A stretch of 64,000 bases of DNA from an uncultured Moraxella sp. (GCA_943908425.1 CALTTC010000002.1:62001-126000); one strand, 5' to 3'. Shown: positions 10,097 to 18,348, counted from the stretch's first letter. A program made the numbers and translations. Notes: generated from the letters alone by a model not told the origin.

Positions 10097-10111
10097 TGAT
10101 AATTATTATTG
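10097..10111. promoter_or_regulatory. Putative Fur box upstream of bfd
   Basis: The sequence TGATAATTATTATTG matches the 7-1-7 Fur operator (TGATAAT, any base, ATTATCA) at 12 of the 14 fixed positions. It lies 62 bases before the bfd start codon, in a position suited to block the promoter. Fur repression of bfd under iron-rich conditions is well established in other gammaproteobacteria; here it is inferred. Confidence 0.65.
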
Positions 10112-10172
10112 TTATTATATAAAAATAATTTTTCTTAAACAGCGTTATTGATAAAACAAAAGAGAGCCTATT

Positions 10173-10370
10173 ATGTATGTCTGTATCTGCCATAGTGTCA
10201 AAGACAGCCAAATCGCCACCGCCATTCACCAAGGACAAGATACGCTAGCAAAATTACAAGCAAGCCTTGTGGTCGGCACTTGTTGTGGCTGCTGTGTACC
10301 CATGGTGCAAGATATGCTGGACGCAAGCGCCAAAGTTAATGAGCTTGCCAAAGATGCCTTGGCAGGATAA
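10173..10370 (+). CDS. bfd: Bacterioferritin-associated ferredoxin
   Basis: Bfd is a small [2Fe-2S] protein that passes electrons to bacterioferritin haem so that stored Fe(III) is reduced and released. The 65 residues carry the family cysteine pattern: Cys4 and Cys6 in MYVCICHSV, then Cys38 and Cys41 within the VGTCCGCC segment. The GAGAG-type ribosome site lies about 10 bases upstream of the ATG. A near-perfect Fur box sits upstream, consistent with induction in iron starvation. The two bacterioferritin genes are about 5 kb away beyond aceEF. The gene is followed by a bidirectional terminator shared with aceF. Confidence 0.93.
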   Translation: MYVCICHSVKDSQIATAIHQGQDTLAKLQASLVVGTCCGCCVPMVQDMLDASAKVNELAKDALAG

Positions 10371-10486
10371 TTACTTTAAGAAATTCATGCACAGGCCTAA
10401 TAGAATAACTCAAGTTTGAGCATATTAAATGGTAATATCGCTATAACAGCGATAAGGTTGCTTAGCACTTAGTTAAATTTAATCAT

Positions 10487-10516
10487 AAAAAAAGCCAACG
10501 ATTGTTGGCTTTTTTT
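10487..10516. terminator. Bidirectional terminator between bfd and aceF
   Basis: A six-base stem (GCCAAC with GTTGGC) with a four-base loop is flanked by A and T tracts on both sides, so it can terminate transcription arriving from bfd on the plus strand and from aceF on the minus strand. Confidence 0.88.
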
Positions 10517-10528
10517 ATTTGAGGAATA

Positions 10529-12166
10529 CTACAGCAGAATGCGCCGTGGGTCGGCAAGTAGAGTGGCAATGTAGCGCGTAAAGACCGCAGCATCAGCACC
10601 ATTAATTACCCGATGGTCATAAGACAGTGATAATGGCAACATCAAGCGTGGAGCAAAGTCCTTGCCTGTCCAGCGTGGCTGATAAGAGGCTTCTGAGATG
10701 CCCAAAATCGCTACCTGTGGGAAATTCACCAATGGGGTAAAGGCAGTGCCGCCTAAATTGCCTTGGCTAGAGATGGTAAAGCTTGCGCCTTGTAGCTCTT
10801 TAGCGGTCAATTTCTTATCACGGGCTTTTTTGGCAAGTTCGCCAATTTCAATAGCTAGCTGCTTAATGCCTTTGTCTTGGGTATTTTTGATCACGGGGAC
10901 AATAAGCCCATCATCGGTGGCAACCGCAATGCCCATATTAACTGATTGACGGATAATCAGCTGTGTGTTGTCATCAGATAAGTGGCTATTGAATTTTGGA
11001 TGTTGCGTCAGGGCATAAGCCACCGCCTTAACGATAAATGCCAAGATGGTAAGTCCAATGCCTTGCGCCTTAAAGTCACCCTTTAGCTGACCACGTAGCG
11101 CCTCGGTATCGGTAATATCTGCTAGGTCAAATTGCGTGACTTGTGGCAGATAAGTATTGTAATTTAGCTGTGGGATAGATACTTTTTGCAGGCGAGTCAA
11201 ATCTTGAGTGCTAATCTCACCCCAAATTTGTTTATCACTCATATCCGGCAACGGCGGTAGACCAGTGCTTACGCTACTTACTGTACTTGGTGCAGGCTTA
11301 TTACCTTGTACAATGCCTTTGACATAGGCGAACAAATCATCTTTAACAACACGTCCATTAAGTGCTGTGCCAATTACTTGACTAATATCCACACCAAGCT
11401 CGCGCGCTAATTTGCGCACGGCAGGTCCAGCATAGACATCACGCGCTTTGGCATTGACTTGTTGTTCGGATAATTTGGGCGCGGTTTTTGGTGCTTGCTT
11501 GTCAGACGCGCTTGGCGTATCTGCTGGCGCTGTGGCAGTAGGGGTGGGCGTGGCGGTGATGCTAGGCTTGGGTGCTTCCGAGGCTTGTTCGCTTGCCCCG
11601 CGAATCACCACGAACGCTTGCCCATTAGCAACGGTATCGCCAACTTGTACAAGAAGCTCTTCAATCACGCCAGCAGTAGGCGCAGGTACTTCCACCGAGG
11701 CTTTATCAGATTCTACAAGCAGTAGCGATTGGTTGGCATCAACATTATCACCCACCTTCACTAACACGTCGGCAACCTCAGCACTATCAACGCCTAAGTC
11801 AGGCAGCTTATAGGTATCACTTGTTGTCGCTACCGTAGGGGCAGGCGTTGCCGCCGCGGGCGCTGGTTCGCTTTTTGGCGATTCTTGTTGTTCTGCTTTT
11901 GGCGGTTTGGTTTCAGTTTCGGCAGGGCTTGCCTCTGGTGCTGATGCCTCCAAAGCGAATAATACCGTGCCTTGACTAATGGTGTCACCCACTTGAATAA
12001 ACACTTGGCTAATTTTGCCAGCGCTGGGCGAGGGTATTTCTACCGACGCCTTGTCTGATTCTACCAACACGACATTGTCATTTTCTGCGACAGTGTCGCC
12101 CACTTTGACCAAAATTTCAGCAACTTCGGCACTATCGACACCCAAATCTGGGGCTTTGATTTCCAT
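10529..12166 (-). CDS. aceF: Pyruvate dehydrogenase E2, dihydrolipoyl acetyltransferase
   Basis: AceF transfers the acetyl group from lipoyl arms to CoA and forms the core of the pyruvate dehydrogenase complex. Two lipoyl domains are visible, each with the lipoylation motif ESDKAS (Lys39 and Lys155), separated by Ala/Pro/Thr-rich linkers. A peripheral-subunit-binding domain spans about 244-281 (VYAGPAVRKLARELGVD). The catalytic domain fills the C-terminal ~230 residues and ends with SYDHRVING. There the usual HxxxDG catalytic motif reads HxxxNG; the same Asp-to-Asn change is known in Azotobacter/Pseudomonas-type E2p, so it is probably functional. It lies 9 bases downstream of aceE in one operon. 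Confidence 0.95.
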   Translation of the reverse strand: MEIKAPDLGVDSAEVAEILVKVGDTVAENDNVVLVESDKASVEIPSPSAGKISQVFIQVGDTISQGTVLFALEASAPEASPAETETKPPKAEQQESPKSEPAPAAATPAPTVATTSDTYKLPDLGVDSAEVADVLVKVGDNVDANQSLLLVESDKASVEVPAPTAGVIEELLVQVGDTVANGQAFVVIRGASEQASEAPKPSITATPTPTATAPADTPSASDKQAPKTAPKLSEQQVNAKARDVYAGPAVRKLARELGVDISQVIGTALNGRVVKDDLFAYVKGIVQGNKPAPSTVSSVSTGLPPLPDMSDKQIWGEISTQDLTRLQKVSIPQLNYNTYLPQVTQFDLADITDTEALRGQLKGDFKAQGIGLTILAFIVKAVAYALTQHPKFNSHLSDDNTQLIIRQSVNMGIAVATDDGLIVPVIKNTQDKGIKQLAIEIGELAKKARDKKLTAKELQGASFTISSQGNLGGTAFTPLVNFPQVAILGISEASYQPRWTGKDFAPRLMLPLSLSYDHRVINGADAAVFTRYIATLLADPRRILL

Positions 12167-12175
12167 AGGTTCTCC

Positions 12176-14941
12176 TTATTTTGGTTCGTGATTATTGTCA
12201 GTCTCTGGCTCGTCTTGCAATTCAGGCACAGGATTTGGCACAGGACGGGCAGGGGCTTTGGCATCAGGGAAGTAGTCGTAATACGGCTGAGCTTGCCAAG
12301 CAGGCTTTTGGTCTGGATCAATGCCAAAGCTTGAGATGGCATCTTTGACCAAGCGGATATCCACTTGCCCTTCATCGGCTAGCTTTTTAAGCGTTGCCAC
12401 GACGATGTGAGCGGCGTCTACATTAAAGAAGCGACGCAAATTCTCACGCGTGTCCGAACGCCCAAAGCCGTCTGTGCCAAGCGTGGTGTAAGGACGATTG
12501 TCAGGCAGCCAACCACGGATTTGCTCTGCATAGTTACGCATATAGTCGGTGGAGGCAACGACAATGCCTTCGTGACCTGCTAACTGCTTGGTAACCCACG
12601 GTAATTTTGGCTCTTCATCAGGGTGCAAGCGATTATAGTCGTCACACGCCATGCCATCGCGGGTTAATTCATTAAAGCTGGTTACGCTCCAAACATTGGC
12701 TTTGATGTTAAATTCTTCTGCCAAGATGCTTGCCGCTTTTTCTACTTCACGTAGAATTACCCCTGAGCCAAGCAATTGTACCTGTGTTGAGCCGTTGTCT
12801 TTTAACAGATACATCCCGCGTTTAATGCCTTCTTCGGCATCTTTTGGCATTGCTGGGTGCTCGTAATTTTCGTTCATTAACGTAATGTAGTAATAGACGC
12901 GCTCGCCATCACCGTACATTCGGCGTAAGCCATCTTGAACAATGGTCGCAAGCTCATAGCCATAGCAGGGGTCATAGCTGACACAATTGGGCACGGTGCC
13001 AAATAAGATGTGCGAATGCCCGTCTTGGTGCTGCAAGCCTTCACCGTTTAGGGTGGTGCGTCCAGCGGTGGCGCCAAGCAAGAACCCTTGTGCCTGCATA
13101 TCACCGGCGAGCCATGCCAAATCACCCACGCGCTGAAAACCAAACATAGAATAATAAATATACATGGGAATCATTGGTAGGGCATTGGTAGAGTAGCTCG
13201 TTGCAAGCGCAATCCAAGCACTCATAGCGCCGGCTTCGTTAATGCCTTCTTCTAGCATATGTCCGTCTACGGCTTCTTTATAGCCCATCAGCGCTTCGCT
13301 GTCCTCAGGAGTATAGGTCTGTCCGGCGGCAGAATAAATGCCCAATTGACGGAACATGCCCTCCAAGCCAAAGGTGCGCGCCTCATCAGGGACGATAGGC
13401 ACCACGCGGTCGCGAATTGCTTTATCACGCAGCATAATGCTAAGTAAGCGCACAAACACCATCGTGGTGGATTGCTCTTTGCCGCCGCTGCCTTTTAGCA
13501 CGCTATCAAACACGGATAGCTCTGGAACATCTAGTGGGATATGTCCGCTACGGCGCGCAGGCAAGTGTCCGCCCAAGGCTTCACGGCGCCCCATAAGATA
13601 GCGGTATTCGGCACTGTCTTCGCTTGGACGATAAAAAGGCAGCTCGGTCAGTTGTTCATCGCTAATCGGCAAGTCAAAACGGTCACGGAAGTATTTTAAG
13701 CCGGTTTCATCTAGTTTTTTGATTTGGTGGGCTTTATTGACCGCTTGAATTTGTTTGGACAAGCCATAACCTTTCACCGTTTTTACTAAAATAACGGTTG
13801 GCTGACCTTTGGTTTTCATGGCTTCACTAAAGGCGGCATAAACTTTTTTCGGGTCGTGTCCGCCACGGTTTAAATGACGAATCTCTTCATCGGTGAGGCT
13901 ATCTGCCATCGCTTGCAATTCTGGGTATTTACCAAAAAATTCTTGGCGAATAAAAGCCCCATCGCGCGCTTCATACAGCTGATATTCTCCATCCACCACT
14001 TCTTCCATGCGATAACGCAGTGCCCCTGATTCATCTTGGGCTAATAGTGGATCCCATTTATCCCCCCAGATGACTTTGATAACACGCCAGCCTGCACCAC
14101 GAAAGACCGATTCTAGCTCTTGGATAATCTTACCATTACCACGCACAGGACCGTCAAGGCGCTGTAAGTTACAGTTAATAACCCAAATAAGATTATCTAA
14201 TTTTTCACGTCCAGCAAGCGAGATTGCCCCCAAGCTTTCTGGTTCGTCGGTTTCGCCATCGCCCAAAAATGCCCAAATTTTGCGGTCTTCATCTTTAATT
14301 AGCTTACGGTTTGTTAAATATTTTTGGATATGGGCTTGATAGATAGAGGTGATGGGACCTAGACCCATTGATACGGTGGGAAATTGCCAATAATCGGGCA
14401 TCAAATAAGGGTGCGGATAGCTAGATAAGCCCTTACCGTCTACTTCTCGGCGAAAATTGGTTAATTGCTCTTCTGTTAGGCGACCCTCCAAAAATGAGCG
14501 GGCATACATACCAGGCGAGCCGTGCCCTTGGTAGTAAATCATATCGCCACCGTGGTTTTCGCTTGGGGCGCGCCAAAAATGGTTAAACCCTGTCTCATAT
14601 AGAGTAGCACTAGAGGCAAAGGTTGCTAAGTGTCCACCCAATTCATCATCGTTATCGTTGGCGCGTGCCACCATAGCTAGAGCATTATAGCGGATTAATG
14701 CCCGCAATTTACGCTCCATAAATAAGTCACCAGGGTAGGCAGGCTCTTCCTCGGCGGCGATGGTATTAATATAAGCGGTTTCTAAGCGATTAAAAGGCAA
14801 CCCTTCTTGCACCCCCAAATTATACAGGGCTTTTAATAAAAATTTCGCACGGTCTTTATCGGCGTTTTTAATGACCGAACTAAATGCATCCAACCATTCT
14901 TGGGTTTCGTTGTGGTCGGGGTCTTTGTAATAAGTTGTCAT
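12176..14941 (-). CDS. aceE: Pyruvate dehydrogenase E1, homodimeric type
   Basis: AceE decarboxylates pyruvate with thiamine diphosphate and acetylates the lipoyl arm of AceF. The 921 residues match the homodimeric E1 family. The ThDP/Mg site is seen as GDGETDEPES, about 30 residues before NCNLQRLDGPVRGN. Other family landmarks are YYQGHGSPGMYARSFLEGRL near 134-153, EQSTTMVFVRLL, and RTTLNGEGLQHQDGHSH. It is the first gene of an aceE-aceF operon; no lpd for the E3 subunit is adjacent. The frame opens with an ATG preceded by AGGATAGG on the coding strand. Confidence 0.96.
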   Translation of the reverse strand: MTTYYKDPDHNETQEWLDAFSSVIKNADKDRAKFLLKALYNLGVQEGLPFNRLETAYINTIAAEEEPAYPGDLFMERKLRALIRYNALAMVARANDNDDELGGHLATFASSATLYETGFNHFWRAPSENHGGDMIYYQGHGSPGMYARSFLEGRLTEEQLTNFRREVDGKGLSSYPHPYLMPDYWQFPTVSMGLGPITSIYQAHIQKYLTNRKLIKDEDRKIWAFLGDGETDEPESLGAISLAGREKLDNLIWVINCNLQRLDGPVRGNGKIIQELESVFRGAGWRVIKVIWGDKWDPLLAQDESGALRYRMEEVVDGEYQLYEARDGAFIRQEFFGKYPELQAMADSLTDEEIRHLNRGGHDPKKVYAAFSEAMKTKGQPTVILVKTVKGYGLSKQIQAVNKAHQIKKLDETGLKYFRDRFDLPISDEQLTELPFYRPSEDSAEYRYLMGRREALGGHLPARRSGHIPLDVPELSVFDSVLKGSGGKEQSTTMVFVRLLSIMLRDKAIRDRVVPIVPDEARTFGLEGMFRQLGIYSAAGQTYTPEDSEALMGYKEAVDGHMLEEGINEAGAMSAWIALATSYSTNALPMIPMYIYYSMFGFQRVGDLAWLAGDMQAQGFLLGATAGRTTLNGEGLQHQDGHSHILFGTVPNCVSYDPCYGYELATIVQDGLRRMYGDGERVYYYITLMNENYEHPAMPKDAEEGIKRGMYLLKDNGSTQVQLLGSGVILREVEKAASILAEEFNIKANVWSVTSFNELTRDGMACDDYNRLHPDEEPKLPWVTKQLAGHEGIVVASTDYMRNYAEQIRGWLPDNRPYTTLGTDGFGRSDTRENLRRFFNVDAAHIVVATLKKLADEGQVDIRLVKDAISSFGIDPDQKPAWQAQPYYDYFPDAKAPARPVPNPVPELQDEPETDNNHEPK

Positions 14942-15090
14942 AACCTATCCTTCTATGTTGAGATTGCCAAAGGGCATAAACGGTTGTCAAAAAACAACCC
15001 ACCTAGCCAATCAACGCTTTTATTGTAAAAAGCGCCAAGTAGGGCGCTATTATAAGATATTTTGCCAAAAATGGCTATCTGTCTTTGATA

Positions 15091-15118
15091 ACAAAATTCC
15101 CCAACCGAAGTGGGGAAT
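15091..15118 (-). terminator. Terminator of the bacterioferritin pair
   Basis: On the minus strand an eight-base-pair stem (ATTCCCCA with TGGGGAAT) closes a seven-base CTTCGGT loop and leads into TTTTGT, just past the stop codon of the downstream bacterioferritin gene. Confidence 0.82.
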
Positions 15119-15124
15119 GATGAG

Positions 15125-15601
15125 TTAGGGGGTAACATTTAGTTGAATGTAGTTTTGGATACCAATACGCGCAATCACTTCTTGCTGTGTGGTGAGCCAA
15201 TCGCTGTATTCTTCGTTTTCTTCTTTGAGCTTAACTAAGATTTCACGCGATACATAGTCTCTTTGTTGCTCACAGACGTTAATGGCATCTAATAACACCG
15301 TGTGTTTGCGTGCTTCAAGGCTTAAGTCCGCGCTTAACATCTCATCAACACTTTCGCCAATCAGCAATTTACCCAATTCTTGTAAATTAGGCAAACCCTC
15401 TAGCAATAAAATACGGGCAATCAATTCATCCGACCATTTCATCTCACAAATTGATTGCTTATAAAAGGCTTGATTTAACCCATCAACGCCCCAGTTATTG
15501 GCAATGCGTGCGTGCAAAAAATATTGATTGATCGCAATCAGTGATTGCCCAAGCACGCTATTTAACGCAGAAATTACCTGTTTATTTGCACTCATTGTCA
15601 C
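15125..15601 (-). CDS. bfr: Bacterioferritin, haem-ligand subunit with degenerate ferroxidase site
   Basis: The 158-residue protein is a bacterioferritin four-helix-bundle subunit. Aligned by eye with E. coli Bfr, it keeps the haem-ligand methionine (Met in CEMKW, equivalent to Met52), Tyr25 and Glu94. It has lost other di-iron ligands: Glu18 is Ser (LGQSL), His54 is Trp (EMKW), Glu127 is Asn and His130 is Tyr (NEEYSDWL). It should bind haem between subunits but not oxidise iron on its own. It follows the ferroxidase-type bfr by 6 bases in one transcript, so the two probably co-assemble. Haem-binding subunits paired with ferroxidase subunits are known from Neisseria and Pseudomonas putida. 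Confidence 0.93.
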   Translation of the reverse strand: MTMSANKQVISALNSVLGQSLIAINQYFLHARIANNWGVDGLNQAFYKQSICEMKWSDELIARILLLEGLPNLQELGKLLIGESVDEMLSADLSLEARKHTVLLDAINVCEQQRDYVSREILVKLKEENEEYSDWLTTQQEVIARIGIQNYIQLNVTP

Positions 15602-15607
15602 TCCTAA

Positions 15608-16102
15608 TTAGTGGGCGCTGTTTGGCTGAGTGACCTCGCCTGCCATTGTCTGTAAGTAATTGGGTAAGCCCATCAAGTCAATTAACTGCAATTGTTGTTT
15701 TAGCCAGTGGGCGTGGTCTTGCTCCGTGTCTTCTAGCTGACGCACCAACATATCGCGGGTAACATAATCGCGCTCGCTTTCACATAGGGCAATCGCCTCT
15801 TTTAAATTTTCTTGCACCGCGTATTCTAAGTCCAAATCGCTTTGAAGCATACTTGGTACATCATTGCCGATTTTAATGGGGTCTACTTGCATATTGGGCG
15901 TGCCGCCTAGCATCAAAATACGATTGATCATTAGGCGAGCATGCAAAGTTTCATCGTCCATCTCGTGATAGATACGCTCATAAAGCTTGCCCAGTTGCCA
16001 CTCAGCATACATTTGCGAGTGAATAAAATATTGGTCGCGCGCGCCAAGCTCACCGCCGAGCAGGGCATTTAGGGCATCAATAACTTTTTGTGAAGCGTTC
16101 AT
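15608..16102 (-). CDS. bfr: Bacterioferritin, ferroxidase subunit lacking the haem methionine
   Basis: This 164-residue bacterioferritin subunit has the complete di-iron set: Glu18 (LGGEL), Tyr25 (DQYF), Glu51 and His54 (DDETLHA), the equivalent of Glu94 (LDLEYA), and the C-terminal Glu and His of EQDHAHWL. The residue equivalent to the haem-ligand Met52 is Thr, so it should oxidise and store iron but not ligate haem. It is the promoter-proximal gene of a two-gene unit with the complementary haem-type subunit 6 bases downstream. No convincing Fur box is seen upstream. Confidence 0.94.
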   Translation of the reverse strand: MNASQKVIDALNALLGGELGARDQYFIHSQMYAEWQLGKLYERIYHEMDDETLHARLMINRILMLGGTPNMQVDPIKIGNDVPSMLQSDLDLEYAVQENLKEAIALCESERDYVTRDMLVRQLEDTEQDHAHWLKQQLQLIDLMGLPNYLQTMAGEVTQPNSAH

Positions 16103-16259
16103 AGCTAATCCTTAATCAATAAATAAGGTGCTTATGATAACATTATTTTGCCGTTTTGGCAGTTGTCATTTGTATCACTTATGAACTGCGAAAAGTTTTC
16201 ATCGTGAGAATGGTTTTTACCCTTATTTTAATAGGATGCTATAATGGCATAATTTATTG

Positions 16260-16889
16260 ATGACTATGATGCACACACGGCGTAGATTTTTGCAGACAAT
16301 GGGGCTTTTACTTATCTTGCCTGCCTGCCAGAAAAAACAGCGATTCACCCGCCTGCCTAAAGGTAGCAAAGTAGTTGCGCTGGGCGATAGTCTAACCGTA
16401 GGCTATGGCGCTAAGCAAGATTACCCTGCGCTACTTGAAGAAAAAACTGGCTGGCGTGTTATTAATGCTGGCGTGAATGGTGATACCAGTAGCGACGTGC
16501 TTGCGCGCCTAGATGATGTGATTGCCCTTAAACCACAGCTTGTGTTGCTTGGGGTGGGTGGCAATGATGTCTTACAACGTGTGCCGGCGAGCACGACAAG
16601 CGATAATTTGACCGCTATTATTGAACAACTATTGGCAGAAGATATTGCAGTGGTGCTTATTGCTGAACCCCACTTATCGGCAAGTGCGTTACTGGGTAGG
16701 GCGCGCGATAATCCTATTTATAAAACGGTCGCCAGCAGTACAGGTGTACCTTTATTTGCCGATGAATGGTCAAAAATCTTATCAGATGACGCCTTAAAAT
16801 CCGACCAAATCCACGCTAATGAGCAAGGTTATGCCCAGTTTGCCCAACATTTATACCAATTTTTGCAAGAATTGGGCTATGCCACTTGA
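16260..16889 (+). CDS. SGNH/GDSL esterase, TesA-like, lipoprotein or Tat signal
   Basis: This is an SGNH-fold hydrolase of the TesA/arylesterase group, acting on acyl-CoA, lysophospholipid or aryl ester bonds in the periplasm or at a membrane. Block I is ALGDSLTVGYG with the nucleophile Ser, block II is NAGVNGDTS, block III GVGGNDV, and block V SDQIHANEQGY with the catalytic Asp and His. The N-terminus combines a twin-arginine-like TRRRFLQ with a lipobox LPAC. The start is uncertain among a TTG at 16257 and ATGs at 16260, 16266 and 16269. A TATAAT at 16240-16245 would leave only a very short leader. It is convergent with the MipA-like gene. Confidence 0.85.
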   Translation: MTMMHTRRRFLQTMGLLLILPACQKKQRFTRLPKGSKVVALGDSLTVGYGAKQDYPALLEEKTGWRVINAGVNGDTSSDVLARLDDVIALKPQLVLLGVGGNDVLQRVPASTTSDNLTAIIEQLLAEDIAVVLIAEPHLSASALLGRARDNPIYKTVASSTGVPLFADEWSKILSDDALKSDQIHANEQGYAQFAQHLYQFLQELGYAT

Positions 16890-16927
16890 TTTTTAGCGCG
16901 GATTGTTAATATTACGCGCATTACCGA

Positions 16928-17662
16928 TTAAAAACGATAGCCAAGCCCAAGACGTGTAGTACTTGCCAATTTATCTTGCACCATTGGGCTGTCGCTTTGG
17001 GTGCTGTCAAGCCATTCTAGGCGCTGACTGGCGATGATGGCAATGTTATCGTTTAACGCATAATTGACACTGACTGCCACAAAGGGTGATAAGCTGTCTT
17101 TTGGGGTGTAGCTTTGGATGCCTGAACGGGCGCTTTCTTTTGCCGATACGCCATAATAATACTCATTGTAACGCTTATCAGACCAAGTTACACCAAGTTG
17201 CGGATAAATGGTTGCTTGCCCATAAGTAAAACGGCTTAAATGCGTGGCAGTCAGCTGTGTGCCGTTATGGGTATTACTGATATCATGGGCAAGCTTTAGG
17301 CGTACACCACCAATCGGGGTGATTTTGGTGTAGCTTGTGTCGGCAAGTATGGCTGTGCGCCGTTTGTCTAATTGTGCTAAGTTTTGGCTGTCTTGTGGTT
17401 CAAAGTCATTGCCGGCATAACTTAAGCCAAAGCGTATATGGTCGTCTGAGCTTTTGTGGGCGTATACACCAGCTTGCGCGCCTTCAATATAAAAACGCGC
17501 GTCATCATACAAAGCAAAAGGCAACACTGATATTTGATTTTTAGCATCATAACCATTTTGGATATAGCCCACGCTAACACCAGCGGTAAAGGGACGCTCT
17601 TGGCAATAGGCACTTATAGTGAGTAGTAAACCTATAAAGGGTAGGCTAAGTTTTTTAATCAT
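16928..17662 (-). CDS. MipA/OmpV family outer membrane protein
   Basis: This is a predicted beta-barrel outer membrane protein of the MipA/OmpV family, associated in other bacteria with murein-complex scaffolding or porin-like transport. From the ATG at 17662 there are 244 residues, beginning MIKKLSLPFIGLLL, a signal peptide cleaved near SAYC/Q. Family landmarks are FTAGVSVGYIQNGYD at the N-terminus, the central ATIYPQLGVTWSDKRYNEYYYGV, and a C-terminal barrel strand ending GLGYRF with terminal Phe. The 13 codons upstream of this ATG are open but do not look like a leader. The dif site lies 31 bases upstream of the start. Confidence 0.88.
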   Translation of the reverse strand: MIKKLSLPFIGLLLTISAYCQERPFTAGVSVGYIQNGYDAKNQISVLPFALYDDARFYIEGAQAGVYAHKSSDDHIRFGLSYAGNDFEPQDSQNLAQLDKRRTAILADTSYTKITPIGGVRLKLAHDISNTHNGTQLTATHLSRFTYGQATIYPQLGVTWSDKRYNEYYYGVSAKESARSGIQSYTPKDSLSPFVAVSVNYALNDNIAIIASQRLEWLDSTQSDSPMVQDKLASTTRLGLGYRF

Positions 17663-17692
17663 TATGTATCCAAAATAGGAATGGCTTATTAG

Positions 17693-17720
17693 GTTTCGCA
17701 TAAGATATATTATGTTAAAT
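17693..17720. other. Candidate XerCD dif site
   Basis: The 28 bases consist of GTTTCGCATAA (XerC arm), the six-base spacer GATATA and TTATGTTAAAT (XerD arm). Compared with the E. coli dif site as I remember it, the XerC arm agrees at 9 of 11 positions, the spacer at 4 of 6 and the XerD arm at all 11. The site lies in a 77-base gap between two convergently unrelated minus-strand genes and overlaps no coding sequence. XerC/XerD recombine dif to resolve chromosome dimers, and dif marks the replication terminus. A plasmid-type pdif site is the alternative, but only a single site of this quality is seen here and no mobile module is attached. Confidence 0.8.
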
Positions 17721-17739
17721 AAAACCTAAGCCAGTGCAT

Positions 17740-18348
17740 TTAGTTAGTGGTTTGGGTGGCTGGTGGCGCAACGTTACGCTCGCGATAAATTTTACGGTTA
17801 GACTCTTCAATAAAATCAGCATAAGTGACTTCCACAGGTGCCGCTGGTGCTACCGCTGTCTCGGTGCTTGGTGCGTCCGTTGTTGCTTCTACCACTGGCG
17901 CTGTCGCCACAGGCTCGGCTGGCGCTTCTGTGTCGCTTGCTGTGTCTGTCACAGTGACGGTTTCTGCTACTGGGGCATCTGTTGTCGGCTCAGGCGCTAC
18001 CACAGGGGTAACCACTTCGGTCACAAGCTCACCGCTGTCTTTAAATAAAAACATATAAGCGGCAAGCGCCCCTAGGACTAGCACCAATAAGCCAAGTAAC
18101 AATGGAATGTATTTTGTGGCATCTGTCGCAGGTTTTGCGGTGATGGTAGGTGTTGCACCGACTGGCGCTTTTGATGCTTTTTTGGCAAATAATGATTTTT
18201 TTGGCGCAGGATTGACAGGCACATTAGAATTAACGGCAGGCGTGTCTGTCGTGGGCGCTTTTTTCTTACTTAGCCCGCCAAACAACGCTTTTTTGGCAGG
18301 TTTATCGCCAGCAGACGCGGCAGGTTTTTTTTTCAATAAATTTTTCAT
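17740..18348 (-). CDS. Unknown single-pass membrane protein with long Ala/Thr/Pro/Glu-rich tail
   Basis: I do not recognise this 202-residue protein. It has a Lys/Ala/Pro-rich basic N-terminal segment (about 1-80) containing two FGGLSKKK/LFAKKASK-like stretches, then one hydrophobic segment (about 81-104, IPLLLGLLVLVLGALAAYMF), then a low-complexity acidic Thr/Ala/Val/Pro/Glu-rich region. It ends with the more ordered-looking YADFIEESNRKIYRERN near 176-192. By charge, the basic half should be cytoplasmic and the acidic half periplasmic. The compositional pattern suggests disorder on both sides. It sits directly beside the dif site. Frame, codon position bias and a good ATG support a real gene. 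Confidence 0.75.
   Translation of the reverse strand: MKNLLKKKPAASAGDKPAKKALFGGLSKKKAPTTDTPAVNSNVPVNPAPKKSLFAKKASKAPVGATPTITAKPATDATKYIPLLLGLLVLVLGALAAYMFLFKDSGELVTEVVTPVVAPEPTTDAPVAETVTVTDTASDTEAPAEPVATAPVVEATTDAPSTETAVAPAAPVEVTYADFIEESNRKIYRERNVAPPATQTTN

Noticed and set aside
16134..16150. Fur-box-like TGATAACATTATTTT upstream of the bacterioferritin pair
   Set aside because: Only the left arm matches; the right arm disagrees at most positions, so it is at background level for A+T-rich DNA.
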